Source of the DNA: JAAYJT01 sp037445555
Lineage (GTDB): Bacteria > Bacteroidota > Bacteroidia > Bacteroidales > JAAYJT01
Length of the DNA: 64,000 nt
Reading direction: 5' to 3'
NCBI GenBank assembly: GCA_037445555.1
Contig: JBBIKG010000010.1
Coordinates: forward strand, 1-64,000
The notes under the pieces are model-generated. The model was not told the DNA's origin and did not search any database. It saw only the letters and a list, made by a program, of their open reading frames with translations. Within the stretch, counting starts at the first letter, position 1. Each line of letters starts with the position of its first letter. Below are positions 8,113 to 16,807 of this stretch, piece by piece. The position numbers and the translations under genes were made by a program.

Positions 8113-8988
8113 TCACACCCCTACCCGCTGGTATGAAGCATAAAAGTTATATCGCCCGATGATTTCTGAGATAAGCAATAGGATGAACAACCCGTAGGCA
8201 GGAATATCTTGGAGGTGGGTTTGATGTTTCGCAGCGCGGAAAATAAACCAGTACAATCCGGCTAACACAGCTGCCAGAAGACCTATACGAACAATAAAAA
8301 GCATACTGATCAACCTGGAATGACTAACCATAGGGCCGACCATTTCACCTGCGGAACGGGTTGACCATATTTCTACCAGCGTGGAAATCAGAATAAAAAA
8401 GTTCACGAGGGTAAAATATATGCACCGCATCTGTGTCGATTGAGTGTCTTCAAACCCACTTCCTGTTTTGATTGTCAGCAAAGGCCATATGGCGGCCGTT
8501 CCCAGGAGCAGGGCGCTAAGGAGAAACCGCAGGAGTGTTGATGGATGACTCCAGATTGGTACGGTCGAAATCATGTATACCTTCGCCATGGCCCAGATCA
8601 GCAGCAAACCTACCAGCAAAATGATACCAAGGATGGTCTTCATGCTCAACACCGATGTTGCGCCAATAAAATACAGGGTAATGAAGGCGGTCCCCAGCAT
8701 AAAAAAATAAAGAGAAGCCAGTAAAATTTCCCTGCTCAAAAATGAAGCATGCACATTACTTAGGGATAGTATGGCATTCCAGGGTCTTGAAAGATGTAAA
8801 AAGGAAAGCGCCAAAGCTACACCCATGGTGATCAATGCCAATAGCAGAATAATACGGTACAAGGCTGCAAGGCTACCAGTTTCAGCTGACCGGAATGTTG
8901 TAAGCAGCACGAGGCCACCTGCTACAATGCCGACGCTGAGTTGTGAAAGCAGGGTAAAGAAAACCAAAGGCCAGGCATTGCTATTCAT
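8113..8988 (-). CDS. DmsC-like membrane anchor subunit of a DMSO-reductase-type enzyme
   Basis: 291 residues with about eight hydrophobic helices. It shows the DmsC pattern of an N-terminal WPLVFFTLLSQLSVGI helix and the conserved ALALSFLHLSRPWNAILSLSN segment with its His, which in DmsC helps quinol oxidation. The protein should take electrons from menaquinol and anchor the AB dimer to the membrane. The start overlaps the dmsB stop by one base, which implies translational coupling. It is the last gene of the three-gene operon. I see no convincing terminator downstream. Confidence 0.9.
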   Translation of the reverse strand: MNSNAWPLVFFTLLSQLSVGIVAGGLVLLTTFRSAETGSLAALYRIILLLALITMGVALALSFLHLSRPWNAILSLSNVHASFLSREILLASLYFFMLGTAFITLYFIGATSVLSMKTILGIILLVGLLLIWAMAKVYMISTVPIWSHPSTLLRFLLSALLLGTAAIWPLLTIKTGSGFEDTQSTQMRCIYFTLVNFFILISTLVEIWSTRSAGEMVGPMVSHSRLISMLFIVRIGLLAAVLAGLYWFIFRAAKHQTHLQDIPAYGLFILLLISEIIGRYNFYASYQRVGV

Positions 8989-9608
8989 CAGGCAATTTCC
9001 TCCATATTTGCAATTTTCATTTCAACATCATCGGCGTTCATGGCCGCAGGGTGAGGCTTTACCACCAACGATGGCTGCGTATAGTCAGGTTGAGGCAGGG
9101 GAAACACCACATCCGGAAAATCATATTTTAGCTTCAGTTCTTCCAGATCCCCGGCTTCTAAGGCCCGCATGGGGCAGGCAGCTACACACACAGGTGTTTG
9201 CCCTTGCATAAGATAATCGACACAGAGGTCGCACTTTGTCATCACTTTCTGATCAGGATCATACTGCAATGCGCCGTACGGGCAGGTAAGTTCGCAGTAC
9301 CTGCAACCCATGCACCTTTTTTTATCAATCCACACCACGCCAAGGTCATCTTTCACGATAGCCCTATTGGGACAAGATGTCAAACAGATGGGGGCGCTGC
9401 AATGATTGCAGGCAAGCGACATATTATAAGTAATGATGTGGCTGACCCAGGCTCGCCCCTGTTGTTCCCAGAATCCTCCAACTGCTTCATATACTCTGCG
9501 CCATCGCACACCCTGGGGCGAGTTATTTTTATCCTTGCAGGCTACCTGGCATGTTTTGCAACCAGAGCATGCGGAGGAATCAAAATAAAATGCCTTCTGT
9601 TTAGCCAT
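8988..9608 (-). CDS. DmsB-like four [4Fe-4S] ferredoxin subunit
   Basis: 206 residues. Sixteen cysteines fall in four clusters: CSGCKTCQVAC (~14-24), CNHCSAPICLTSC (~67-79), CMGCRYCELTC (~99-109) and CDLC...CVAAC (~126-145). This is the DmsB/NrfC arrangement that passes electrons from the membrane subunit to the catalytic subunit. It sits between the catalytic and anchor genes and starts 14 bp after the dmsA stop. Confidence 0.92.
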   Translation of the reverse strand: MAKQKAFYFDSSACSGCKTCQVACKDKNNSPQGVRWRRVYEAVGGFWEQQGRAWVSHIITYNMSLACNHCSAPICLTSCPNRAIVKDDLGVVWIDKKRCMGCRYCELTCPYGALQYDPDQKVMTKCDLCVDYLMQGQTPVCVAACPMRALEAGDLEELKLKYDFPDVVFPLPQPDYTQPSLVVKPHPAAMNADDVEMKIANMEEIA

Positions 9609-9622
9609 ACTGTTCCGGGATT

Positions 9623-12058
9623 TTATCTGCCTTTTGCTTTTTTAACTTCAACCATGATAGTATGCTGTGCATTTCCGTATGCCAGGGGTGTCCACCTGTG
9701 ACTGGTCAATACATTGATGTTTCCCCTCCGGTCGATGCCTTTTTTGTCAGGCTGCCACCATGCCCCCTGCGGAATATTGACCACTCCGGGCATAATTCTT
9801 TTTGTCAGCCTGCACGGAATTATGATTTTGCCCCGGTCATTATGAACCATCACCTTATCTCCATCCTTAATGCCACGTAGCTGGGCATCAATCGGGTTAA
9901 GGAATACACGCTGGGGAAATGCCTCTTCGAGCCAGTCGATGCCGTCGTGGGTAGAGTGAACGCGCGACATGTAATGATGTCCGAGTGCCTGAAGGGGGTA
10001 CCTTTTTACCTCATCACCAAAAGGACTCTCCCATTCTTGTATGTATTTGGCTATCGGAGGAATGGTATCTGGTTTCCCCATATCAAACAGTCGCTTTGAG
10101 AACAACTCAATCCTGCCTGAAGGTGTTTTGAGAGGATATTTTTCAGGATCACGACGAAAATCCGAAAAAGCAATTTTGGGCTCTAAGACGGAATTTGAAT
10201 AATGTCCACGATTCATTTCGTGCAACACATCCAGGCTCGGAATATCCGGGAAACGGGTATTTCTATAATAATTTATCGCCCACTCAATCCAATCGCGTTC
10301 GGTACGTCCCAGGGTATATTCATCTCTAAAACCAAGCCTTTCGGCCAAATCAGCACAAATCTGATAATCGCTCTTAGTCTCAAAGGGCGGTTCAAGTATT
10401 TTGGGCATTAGGATAACTTCATCACCATATTTCCATCCGTCCTCAACGCCCCAAGTTTCAAACTGCGTGCATACAGGTAGAATCAGGTCGGCATATCGGG
10501 CTGAGGGAGTAAGAAACTGATCCTGAACTGCAATAAATTCCACCAGGCTTTCATCTGCAAGTATTTTTGCCGAACGATTCACATCGGCATGCTGATTGAT
10601 CAGGATGTTGGAGGCCACACACCAGATGAGCTTGATACTGTTTTTGAGACGATCGACACCCTTCACCCCATCTTCCATTGTCATTTCTTTGCCTCGCAGC
10701 ACGGCTTCCGTCCATAGAAATACCGGTATGGTTGCTTTCACCGGATTGTGTCCTACCGGGAATACATTCCAGAATGGCCCACCGTCATCGGCTTGCAGTG
10801 CAATACCGCTAGCCCATCCTCCAGAAATACCGACGTTGCCTGTGATTGCCGCCAAGGCGCAACCTGCCAGCACAGGCTGCTCGCCGTAGGCTCTGCGCTG
10901 CATCCCGTAGCCCTGGTACAGCATTGCCGGTTTTATACTACCGTACTCTTTTGCAATCTGCGTGATGGTGCCTGCGGGAACTCCTGTCAGCATTTCGGCC
11001 CACGCAGGAGTTTTCGGTTGTCCATCCCTGATTCCGAAAATGTAATCAGAATAGCTCTCTTCCTTCTCACATCCCGGGGGCATATGATCCGAGTCGAACC
11101 CGATACAGTACCTCCGGATGAAACCCAAATCGTGCATCCGTTCCGAAATGATCACATACGCCATTGCGCTCATAAAAGCCACATCTGTGCCTGGGCGAAT
11201 GGGTATCCATTCATCAGCCAGGGCAACGGCGCTCATGCTCATGCGCGGGTCAATGCAAATGATGCGGGCGCCGTTTTCACGTGCCTTTTTGATAAAAAAC
11301 TCACTGTTGGTTCCATCGCGCATCTCGCTAGGGTTCCATCCCCACATCAGAATGTATTTGGAGTTTATCCAGTCCTGGCGTTGATTTCCCGTGATACCTG
11401 TTCCGTAAATATACGGTGTTGCCTGGCTGATGCAGGCCCAGCTGTAACTGTTGTAGAACCCAAGCGAACCGCCAAAGAGGTTCATCAGCCGGGCAGCGGT
11501 TTGCCTGCCGTTGATTTGATTATAGCTGCCCGTGCCATAAGGTAACAGGATGGCATCATTTCCATATTTTTCCTTAACCCTAAGCAGTTGCGACGCCAGC
11601 GTATCGTACGCCTCATCCCAGGAAATGCGATTAAATCTAGACTCTCCCCTTTTACCGATTCGTTTCATCGGATATTTGAGTCTGTCGGGGTGATACTGTC
11701 GCCGTCGGTAGGCGCGCCCCCTGATACAAGCTCTTAGCTGCGGATTGCTTAGCTCATCGCCGGCCCGGTCGTCGGTCTCAATACGTATTATCACGTCATT
11801 TTTTACATACAATTTGAGAATGCACCTCCCACCGCAATTATGTGCCGGACAACCCGTCCGTATGATCTGACTATCAACCGGAGCAGAAATTTCTTTACTT
11901 TGAAAAGGCGTTTCCGATCTTCGGCAACCGGGCATAACACCAAATGCAGCAAAACCTCCGGCGGCAAGAGTACTAAGTTTAACAAAGCACCGGCGGCTCA
12001 TACCCATCGAATCAGGATCGATGCTGAGGCGTTGATCATCCGGTTGATATTCGAGCAT
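9623..12058 (-). CDS. DmsA-like molybdopterin oxidoreductase, catalytic subunit
   Basis: 811 residues, the DmsA size. A twin-arginine signal (SRRCFVKLS, ~21-29) is followed by a hydrophobic stretch ending AFGVMPGC. A [4Fe-4S] site follows (CPAHNCGGRC ... ACIRGR, ~70-115), then Mo-bis-MGD binding regions (WDEAYDTLASQL, ILMWGWNPSEMRDG, GYGMQRRAYGEQP, YADLILPVC). The family's Mo ligand, a serine in DmsA, probably lies in the YNSYSWACIS segment (~195). C-terminal residues form the dinucleotide-binding domain (GAWWQPD, HRWTPLAYGNAQH). With DmsB and DmsC it should reduce an S- or N-oxide using menaquinol. The exact substrate cannot be read from sequence, since selenate, tetrathionate or other DmsA-like enzymes look similar. 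Confidence 0.92.
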   Translation of the reverse strand: MLEYQPDDQRLSIDPDSMGMSRRCFVKLSTLAAGGFAAFGVMPGCRRSETPFQSKEISAPVDSQIIRTGCPAHNCGGRCILKLYVKNDVIIRIETDDRAGDELSNPQLRACIRGRAYRRRQYHPDRLKYPMKRIGKRGESRFNRISWDEAYDTLASQLLRVKEKYGNDAILLPYGTGSYNQINGRQTAARLMNLFGGSLGFYNSYSWACISQATPYIYGTGITGNQRQDWINSKYILMWGWNPSEMRDGTNSEFFIKKARENGARIICIDPRMSMSAVALADEWIPIRPGTDVAFMSAMAYVIISERMHDLGFIRRYCIGFDSDHMPPGCEKEESYSDYIFGIRDGQPKTPAWAEMLTGVPAGTITQIAKEYGSIKPAMLYQGYGMQRRAYGEQPVLAGCALAAITGNVGISGGWASGIALQADDGGPFWNVFPVGHNPVKATIPVFLWTEAVLRGKEMTMEDGVKGVDRLKNSIKLIWCVASNILINQHADVNRSAKILADESLVEFIAVQDQFLTPSARYADLILPVCTQFETWGVEDGWKYGDEVILMPKILEPPFETKSDYQICADLAERLGFRDEYTLGRTERDWIEWAINYYRNTRFPDIPSLDVLHEMNRGHYSNSVLEPKIAFSDFRRDPEKYPLKTPSGRIELFSKRLFDMGKPDTIPPIAKYIQEWESPFGDEVKRYPLQALGHHYMSRVHSTHDGIDWLEEAFPQRVFLNPIDAQLRGIKDGDKVMVHNDRGKIIIPCRLTKRIMPGVVNIPQGAWWQPDKKGIDRRGNINVLTSHRWTPLAYGNAQHTIMVEVKKAKGR

Positions 12059-12090
12059 AGTTGAGGAAATGAAAACCGTTTTATATCAAA

Positions 12091-12122
12091 CAAAAGTAGA
12101 AAATTCAAGATTCAATTCTTGA
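12091..12122 (-). promoter_or_regulatory. Possible dms operon promoter with overlapping inverted repeat
   Basis: On the minus strand TACTTTTG (12098-12091) fits the -7 consensus 33 bp before the dmsA start. Just upstream is an inverted repeat, TCAAGA-N6-TCTTGA (12105-12122), inside the would-be promoter spacer. That spacing resembles CRP/FNR-family operators, so oxygen- or acceptor-dependent control is plausible but inferred. I see no correctly spaced -33 TTG. Confidence 0.35.
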
Positions 12123-12338
12123 TTTTTTGACATATAGGTGTGGTGTTTTGTTCACATGTCGCCACCTTGAGGCCGGACATTATTTTTAGCAAGTTTCAGC
12201 CAGGCATAATCATATTATTAAGAACCGAACCGGGTTGGTCAATCAAGGCATGAATTTTGTTTCAGGTACAGATATTACCATACAATACTTAGGGATTGTT
12301 TATTATTTTTGAACTCTTAACCCTAACGACAATCTAAT

Positions 12339-12794
12339 ATGAGTAAGACTATAATCAGCCTTTTGCTGTTAATGCATCTGATCCCTGTATCGAGGCCTTT
12401 ACTTGCCGAAAATCCTCAGCCTTCACCCAATATCGGTATCCAGTTTTTTGATGGCACCTGGGATCAGGTACTTGCCAAGGCAAAGAAAGAAAAGAGGCTT
12501 ATTTTTCTTGATGTATACGCTACATGGTGTGGCCCATGTAAGCGTCTACAGGCTAATACCTTCACCGATGAGGAGGTTGGTAAATATTTCAACAAACATT
12601 TCATCAATGTTAAGCTTGACGGCGAAAAAGGCGAAGGCCGCACGATCGCACAACGTTACGGAGTTCGCGCATACCCGTCACTGTATTTCCTTGATCACAC
12701 TGGCCAGGTAGTTCATTTTACGGCGGGTTTCCGCGATCCACAGCGTATGATTGAACTGGGTGAGAGTGTGGTTGGAAAACTCAAGGAAAAATAA
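12339..12794 (+). CDS. Secreted thioredoxin-fold protein
   Basis: 151 residues. A signal peptide (~1-23, ending LLAENP) precedes a thioredoxin fold with the active-site motif WCGPCK (~64-69) and the cis-proline region AYPSLYFLD (~110). The sequence around the active site (IFLDVYATWCGPCKRLQANTFTDEEV) resembles thioredoxin-like domains of the DsbD C-terminal and DUF255 types. The likely role is periplasmic disulfide reduction. A -7-like box, TATTTTTG (12304-12311), lies 28 bp upstream without a clear -33 box. The DEAD-box gene follows after 40 bp. Confidence 0.85.
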   Translation: MSKTIISLLLLMHLIPVSRPLLAENPQPSPNIGIQFFDGTWDQVLAKAKKEKRLIFLDVYATWCGPCKRLQANTFTDEEVGKYFNKHFINVKLDGEKGEGRTIAQRYGVRAYPSLYFLDHTGQVVHFTAGFRDPQRMIELGESVVGKLKEK

Positions 12795-12834
12795 CCCCGT
12801 CGGACTGATTTCAATCATTTTATCGAATCATCCA

Positions 12835-14088
12835 TTGAATTTCGAATCGTTTAATCTGGAACCGCGTGTATTCGACGCCGTTGCAGCCATGAATTTCCAC
12901 ACTCCTACCCCTGTTCAGCAGCAGGTTATTCCAGCTGTCATCCAAGGAAAGGATGTGATTGCTTGTGCACAGACCGGTACGGGCAAAACAGCAGCCTTCC
13001 TTATTCCTGTCATTCATTCCATATGCCAAACTCCGGACAACAATCAGAACAAAGCCCTGATCATTGCCCCAACCAGGGAGCTGGCTCAACAAATAGCTCA
13101 GCAAACGGAAGGATTTGGGTACTTTGCCGGCATCAGTTCGCTGGCTATTTATGGTGGAAACGACGGAATGTCATTTGAAAACGAAAAAAAAGCACTCACA
13201 AGAGGGGCTGATATCCTTATCTGCACACCTGGCCGATTGCTGGCTCACATCAATATGGGCTATGTTGATTTTTCGCAACTTCATTATCTCATCCTCGATG
13301 AAGCAGACCGTATGCTCGATATGGGATTTTATGAAGATATCATGAAGATTGTCGATATTACACCCCATTCGCGTCAAACCTTGCTTTTTTCGGCTACTAT
13401 GCCGGCAGATATCAGGAAACTTGCACGTAAAATCCTACGCCAGCCTTCAGAAATTAACATTTCGCTGGCCCTGCCGCCCGACAGAATCACTCAGAATGCG
13501 CTTTTCATTGACGAGAACAGCAAGATTCAGGTTGTTTCTGTCTTGCTCAAGGAAGCCGACTATCAATCAGTACTCATTTTTTGCGACACCAAACTGGCTG
13601 TCAAAAACCTAACCCGTGAGCTTAAGTCACACGCCGAAGGAGTAGCTGAGATCCACTCCGACCTGGATCAGACCAAGCGCGAAGAGGTATTGAATGCTTT
13701 CAGAAACAGGCAGGTTAAGGTACTGGTGGCCACCGATATTGTTTCGCGTGGGATTGACGTGGAGGACATTGACGTGGTTATCAATTACACGGTGCCCCAC
13801 GACGCCGAGGACTACATCCATCGCATCGGTCGCACAGCGCGTGCCCAGGCTCAAGGCATGGCAATAACTTTGATTGGCGAAAAAGATAGACGGCGATTCG
13901 CCAACCTCGAAGTAACGCTTGGACTCACCCTGAATCGCCTGGAATTACAGGCGCTTCCATCCTATCCTGCCAATTCTCAATCATCAGGTGATCCGTGTGA
14001 AAATACCTCCACAAAAAAGCGCAGGTTTAAACGGAAATTCCGCCCTAAACAGCGAGGCTCTTCTAACAACAACATTCCGGGAAAATAA
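12835..14088 (+). CDS. DEAD-box ATP-dependent RNA helicase
   Basis: About 417 residues. All family motifs are present: Q-motif (FESFNLEPRVFDAV...PTPVQQQ), motif I AQTGTGKT, Ia PTRELA, Ib TPGR, II DEAD, III SAT, then IV (VLIFCDT), V (ATDIVSRGID) and VI HRIGRTAR. A basic tail (KKRRFKRKFRPKQRG) probably binds RNA. The cytoplasmic role would be rRNA maturation or mRNA unwinding. No ATG lies between the previous gene's stop and the Q-motif, so I chose the TTG at 12835, which begins right at the Q-motif. The in-frame ATG at 12751 lies inside the thioredoxin-like gene and is less likely. Confidence 0.9.
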   Translation: MNFESFNLEPRVFDAVAAMNFHTPTPVQQQVIPAVIQGKDVIACAQTGTGKTAAFLIPVIHSICQTPDNNQNKALIIAPTRELAQQIAQQTEGFGYFAGISSLAIYGGNDGMSFENEKKALTRGADILICTPGRLLAHINMGYVDFSQLHYLILDEADRMLDMGFYEDIMKIVDITPHSRQTLLFSATMPADIRKLARKILRQPSEINISLALPPDRITQNALFIDENSKIQVVSVLLKEADYQSVLIFCDTKLAVKNLTRELKSHAEGVAEIHSDLDQTKREEVLNAFRNRQVKVLVATDIVSRGIDVEDIDVVINYTVPHDAEDYIHRIGRTARAQAQGMAITLIGEKDRRRFANLEVTLGLTLNRLELQALPSYPANSQSSGDPCENTSTKKRRFKRKFRPKQRGSSNNNIPGK

Positions 14089-14155
14089 TTCTGGCCTTTC
14101 CTGTTTCGAACTCATTCGTATCTTTGATCGATGCATTAAATTCCATTTATCGATC

Positions 14156-14773
14156 ATGCGCGTCTTGAACAAATCCTTCCTATTTCTTGCCACAATCTTT
14201 CTTATCAGGTTGCTTCAAAGTTGCGATTGCATCTGGCCCGTTCTGTATGGCGACTTTCACGAAATGACAATCGATAACCTCTACCATTCAGGCAATCTCC
14301 CCGAATCCGGTTCCACCGATACCATGTACGCAGAAGCGGTGGCTTTTCGCGTCACAGTGCGCGACACGAACGATCTGTTCAACGAGTCGGCACAGCGGGC
14401 CTCGTTGGGTTTCACTACGGCGCAAGCCTTTCAATGTGCCTGTAGCGTTGAATATCTCTCGAACCAGCAAATCACGAAATTCCGAATTATAACCCTGCAT
14501 CCATTAAACCAGAATATACCTGCCCTGACCGATATTACCCGCTATTTTGTTGGCAGGCAATTCCCCTATCATAATGGGAATTTATATCAGAGCCTGGAAA
14601 ATTTAAGCCAACGGATCAGCAAGAACCGCTATTGTGATTCCAGACCCATTGAGAAGATCGATTTGTATCTGAAACTAAAGGTTCAACACGCGATCGCACA
14701 GTTTCGCATCGACATAGAACTTAGCGATAACCGTACCCTATCATCACTTACAAACCTGATCAACATCAAGTAA
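14156..14773 (+). CDS. Hypothetical lipoprotein
   Basis: About 205 residues from the ATG at 14156, chosen because it begins a lipoprotein signal (MRVLNKSFLFLATIFLIRLL with lipobox LLQSC). The longer frame from 13988 would run deep into the helicase gene. The mature part has two nearby cysteines after the lipid-bearing one (CDC) and FQCACSVEY in mid-protein, then beta-strand and helix segments. It is probably attached to the outer membrane facing the periplasm. I do not recognise the family. The next gene, for a predicted outer-membrane protein, follows after 10 bp, so the two may work together. Confidence 0.75.
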   Translation: MRVLNKSFLFLATIFLIRLLQSCDCIWPVLYGDFHEMTIDNLYHSGNLPESGSTDTMYAEAVAFRVTVRDTNDLFNESAQRASLGFTTAQAFQCACSVEYLSNQQITKFRIITLHPLNQNIPALTDITRYFVGRQFPYHNGNLYQSLENLSQRISKNRYCDSRPIEKIDLYLKLKVQHAIAQFRIDIELSDNRTLSSLTNLINIK

Positions 14774-14783
14774 GTTGACAGCT

Positions 14784-15644
14784 ATGCAAAAAATTTTAAG
14801 TATCGCTATCCTGGCGTTGGCTATTCTGGCTTCACCTGTTTATAGCCAGGAAAAGTTCATCCGCCAAATTGAATATTCATTCTGGCTGGGAAGCCGAATT
14901 TTGCACATCGATAGCCTGCCGAACGCAGGGAACCTCGACTTCATGAATTACTTCCACACCACTAAAAATCTGAACGAATGGTTATACATGGGATTTACAG
15001 CTCATTTATGGCTACCAAAAAACACAGAAGTCGACATCAAAGTATTCACCGCCGATGATATTTTCCCGAACAGTTTCAATATCTCGGTTCAGCGATCACG
15101 CAACGGACATATGGGCTTAAATACCGGCATTTATGGATATCCGATTTATAACAGCAGTTTCTTTCGCTACCATTTGATCGAGGATCACGGCTTCCATCAC
15201 GACACAAACATGATAATGCAGTTTCAGCGTTTCATTTACGATCTCAACTGGTATGTAGGCCCTGCTTTCAATAATATTGGCAGGTTTTTGGGAATTCGGT
15301 TGAAGGCAAATGCAGGGATAGGGTCTTTTGCCCGGTTCAGTGCCGACATATATCAGCAGAAAGCAAAATCGAATTTCCGTCGTAAGGTTGAGTATCAAAC
15401 TAAGCTAACCCCCACCCTTTTCTTTTTTCCCGAGGTGGAATTGAGTCTGGCTCTAGTCAAGACTCCAAAAGCCTTGGGGGGAATCTACATAAAGGCGACC
15501 GGATATTTTGCAAAACGCAGCATCCACTACGAAAGACTGACCTACGAATGGATTGAGGAAAAACCAAACATCCAAAAAGTGAAAAACCCAGCCCATTGGT
15601 ATAAGAAATACGATGTTGATGCCGGTTTTTTCTTTCGGTTTTAG
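14784..15644 (+). CDS. Hypothetical secreted protein, probable outer-membrane beta-barrel
   Basis: 286 residues. The ATG at 14784 gives a signal peptide (QKILSIAILALAILASPVYSQ). The rest is rich in alternating aromatic strands (LNEWLYMGFTAHLWLP, GGIYIKATGYFAKR), contains no cysteine motif and ends in FFFRF, the terminal-aromatic signature of outer-membrane barrels. A TTG nine bases earlier is less likely as start. Function is unknown. It is paired with the lipoprotein gene just upstream. Confidence 0.75.
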   Translation: MQKILSIAILALAILASPVYSQEKFIRQIEYSFWLGSRILHIDSLPNAGNLDFMNYFHTTKNLNEWLYMGFTAHLWLPKNTEVDIKVFTADDIFPNSFNISVQRSRNGHMGLNTGIYGYPIYNSSFFRYHLIEDHGFHHDTNMIMQFQRFIYDLNWYVGPAFNNIGRFLGIRLKANAGIGSFARFSADIYQQKAKSNFRRKVEYQTKLTPTLFFFPEVELSLALVKTPKALGGIYIKATGYFAKRSIHYERLTYEWIEEKPNIQKVKNPAHWYKKYDVDAGFFFRF

Positions 15645-15707
15645 ACGTTTAAAGAAAATTTTAACTTCTTGCTGATTGTGCAGCTGCCTGAATAATGTAA
15701 AGCAATA

Positions 15708-16697
15708 CTACTCGATTCCAGCAAAATGTTTCATGAACTGCACCCGCTCCCATGAGGCCGGGTTATCTGTTTTCTTGAAGCTTAGCAGCCCGTTGAATTG
15801 TTTAATCTCCTGATAGTTGTGTTTGTTCATCCAGAAATCAAGGAAATTAATCATTTCGTTGACGCGACCAAACCCGTTTTTATACAGAGTGGTTGCCACC
15901 TGCACCGCTTTGGCGCCGGCTAACAGTTGTTTTACCATGGCTTTTCCGTCGTGTATGCCGGTTGATGCTGCTATGTCGCAGTGCAGACGGTCGCTGAGCA
16001 TGGCCACCCACCTGAGGCTGTGGTTCAGTTCGTCGGGGCTGCTGAACACGTTCGAAGGAACTACCTTCATGCTATCAAGGTTAATATCGGGTGAATAGAA
16101 CCTGTTGAAAAGCACGAGTGCCTTGGCGCCTGCCCACGACAATTTAAGTGCTGTCTTGGACAGGCCGGAGAAATAATAGCTGATTTTAAGTGCTACCGGT
16201 ATCGAAACCTGCTTTAGCACCGCCTCAAGTATATCGAAATAGATTTTTTCGTTCTGTTCGCCTCCAAATGCAGGATCGGCAGGAAGGATAAAAACGTTGA
16301 GTTCCAGTCCGTCGGCTCCGGCTTCTTCCACCTTTTTGGCAAATCCGGTCCATTCGTCTGCACTCATGCAGTTGATGCTGGCGATGATGGGCACCGACAC
16401 AGTCTGCTTCGCCTGGCGGATAAGAGATAGATACTGATCAATATATTTCTCCTTGGCATAATTGCCTATGTAGTCAAATGCTTCAGGATACAGGCCGTTG
16501 ACACCACGTTCGTGGTCAACAGACTTACTAATCTCAAAGCGTATCTGTTCTTCGAAGAGCGACTTCAGAACAATGGCTCCAATACCATTTTTTTCGAGTT
16601 CACGGATGTTTTCAAGCGAATGGGTTAATCCCGAACTGGCGGCAATCAGTGGGTTCCTTAATCGCAGCCCCATATAGTGAATTGATAAATCGGCCAT
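15708..16697 (-). CDS. Dihydroorotate dehydrogenase-like flavoprotein
   Basis: 329 residues forming a FMN-binding TIM barrel: NPLIAASSGLTHSLENI at the N-terminus, IGAIVLKSLFEEQI, IIASINCMSADEW, GADGLELNVFILP, VALKISYYFSG, and the phosphate-binding end AGAKAVQVATTLYKNG. This is the PyrD-like branch common in Bacteroidota, separate from the true class 1B PyrD. The region ASINCMSADEW stands where class 1 enzymes place catalytic residues. The real substrate is uncertain. It stands alone between an outer-membrane protein gene and the S41 protease gene. Confidence 0.85.
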   Translation of the reverse strand: MADLSIHYMGLRLRNPLIAASSGLTHSLENIRELEKNGIGAIVLKSLFEEQIRFEISKSVDHERGVNGLYPEAFDYIGNYAKEKYIDQYLSLIRQAKQTVSVPIIASINCMSADEWTGFAKKVEEAGADGLELNVFILPADPAFGGEQNEKIYFDILEAVLKQVSIPVALKISYYFSGLSKTALKLSWAGAKALVLFNRFYSPDINLDSMKVVPSNVFSSPDELNHSLRWVAMLSDRLHCDIAASTGIHDGKAMVKQLLAGAKAVQVATTLYKNGFGRVNEMINFLDFWMNKHNYQEIKQFNGLLSFKKTDNPASWERVQFMKHFAGIE

Positions 16698-16807
16698 GTG
16701 TGATTGGTTTATCTTGAATAAGGTTTGAACAAATATACTGCAAATGTGATTCTGTGAGTAAGCTACACTTCGAATTTCGCATGAATGTCGCTTTGCAGGG
16801 TAGCGAG

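Noticed and set aside
10748..11545. Plus-strand frame of 265 residues inside the DmsA-like gene
   Set aside because: Antisense to a gene with clear molybdopterin motifs; no homology pattern of its own.
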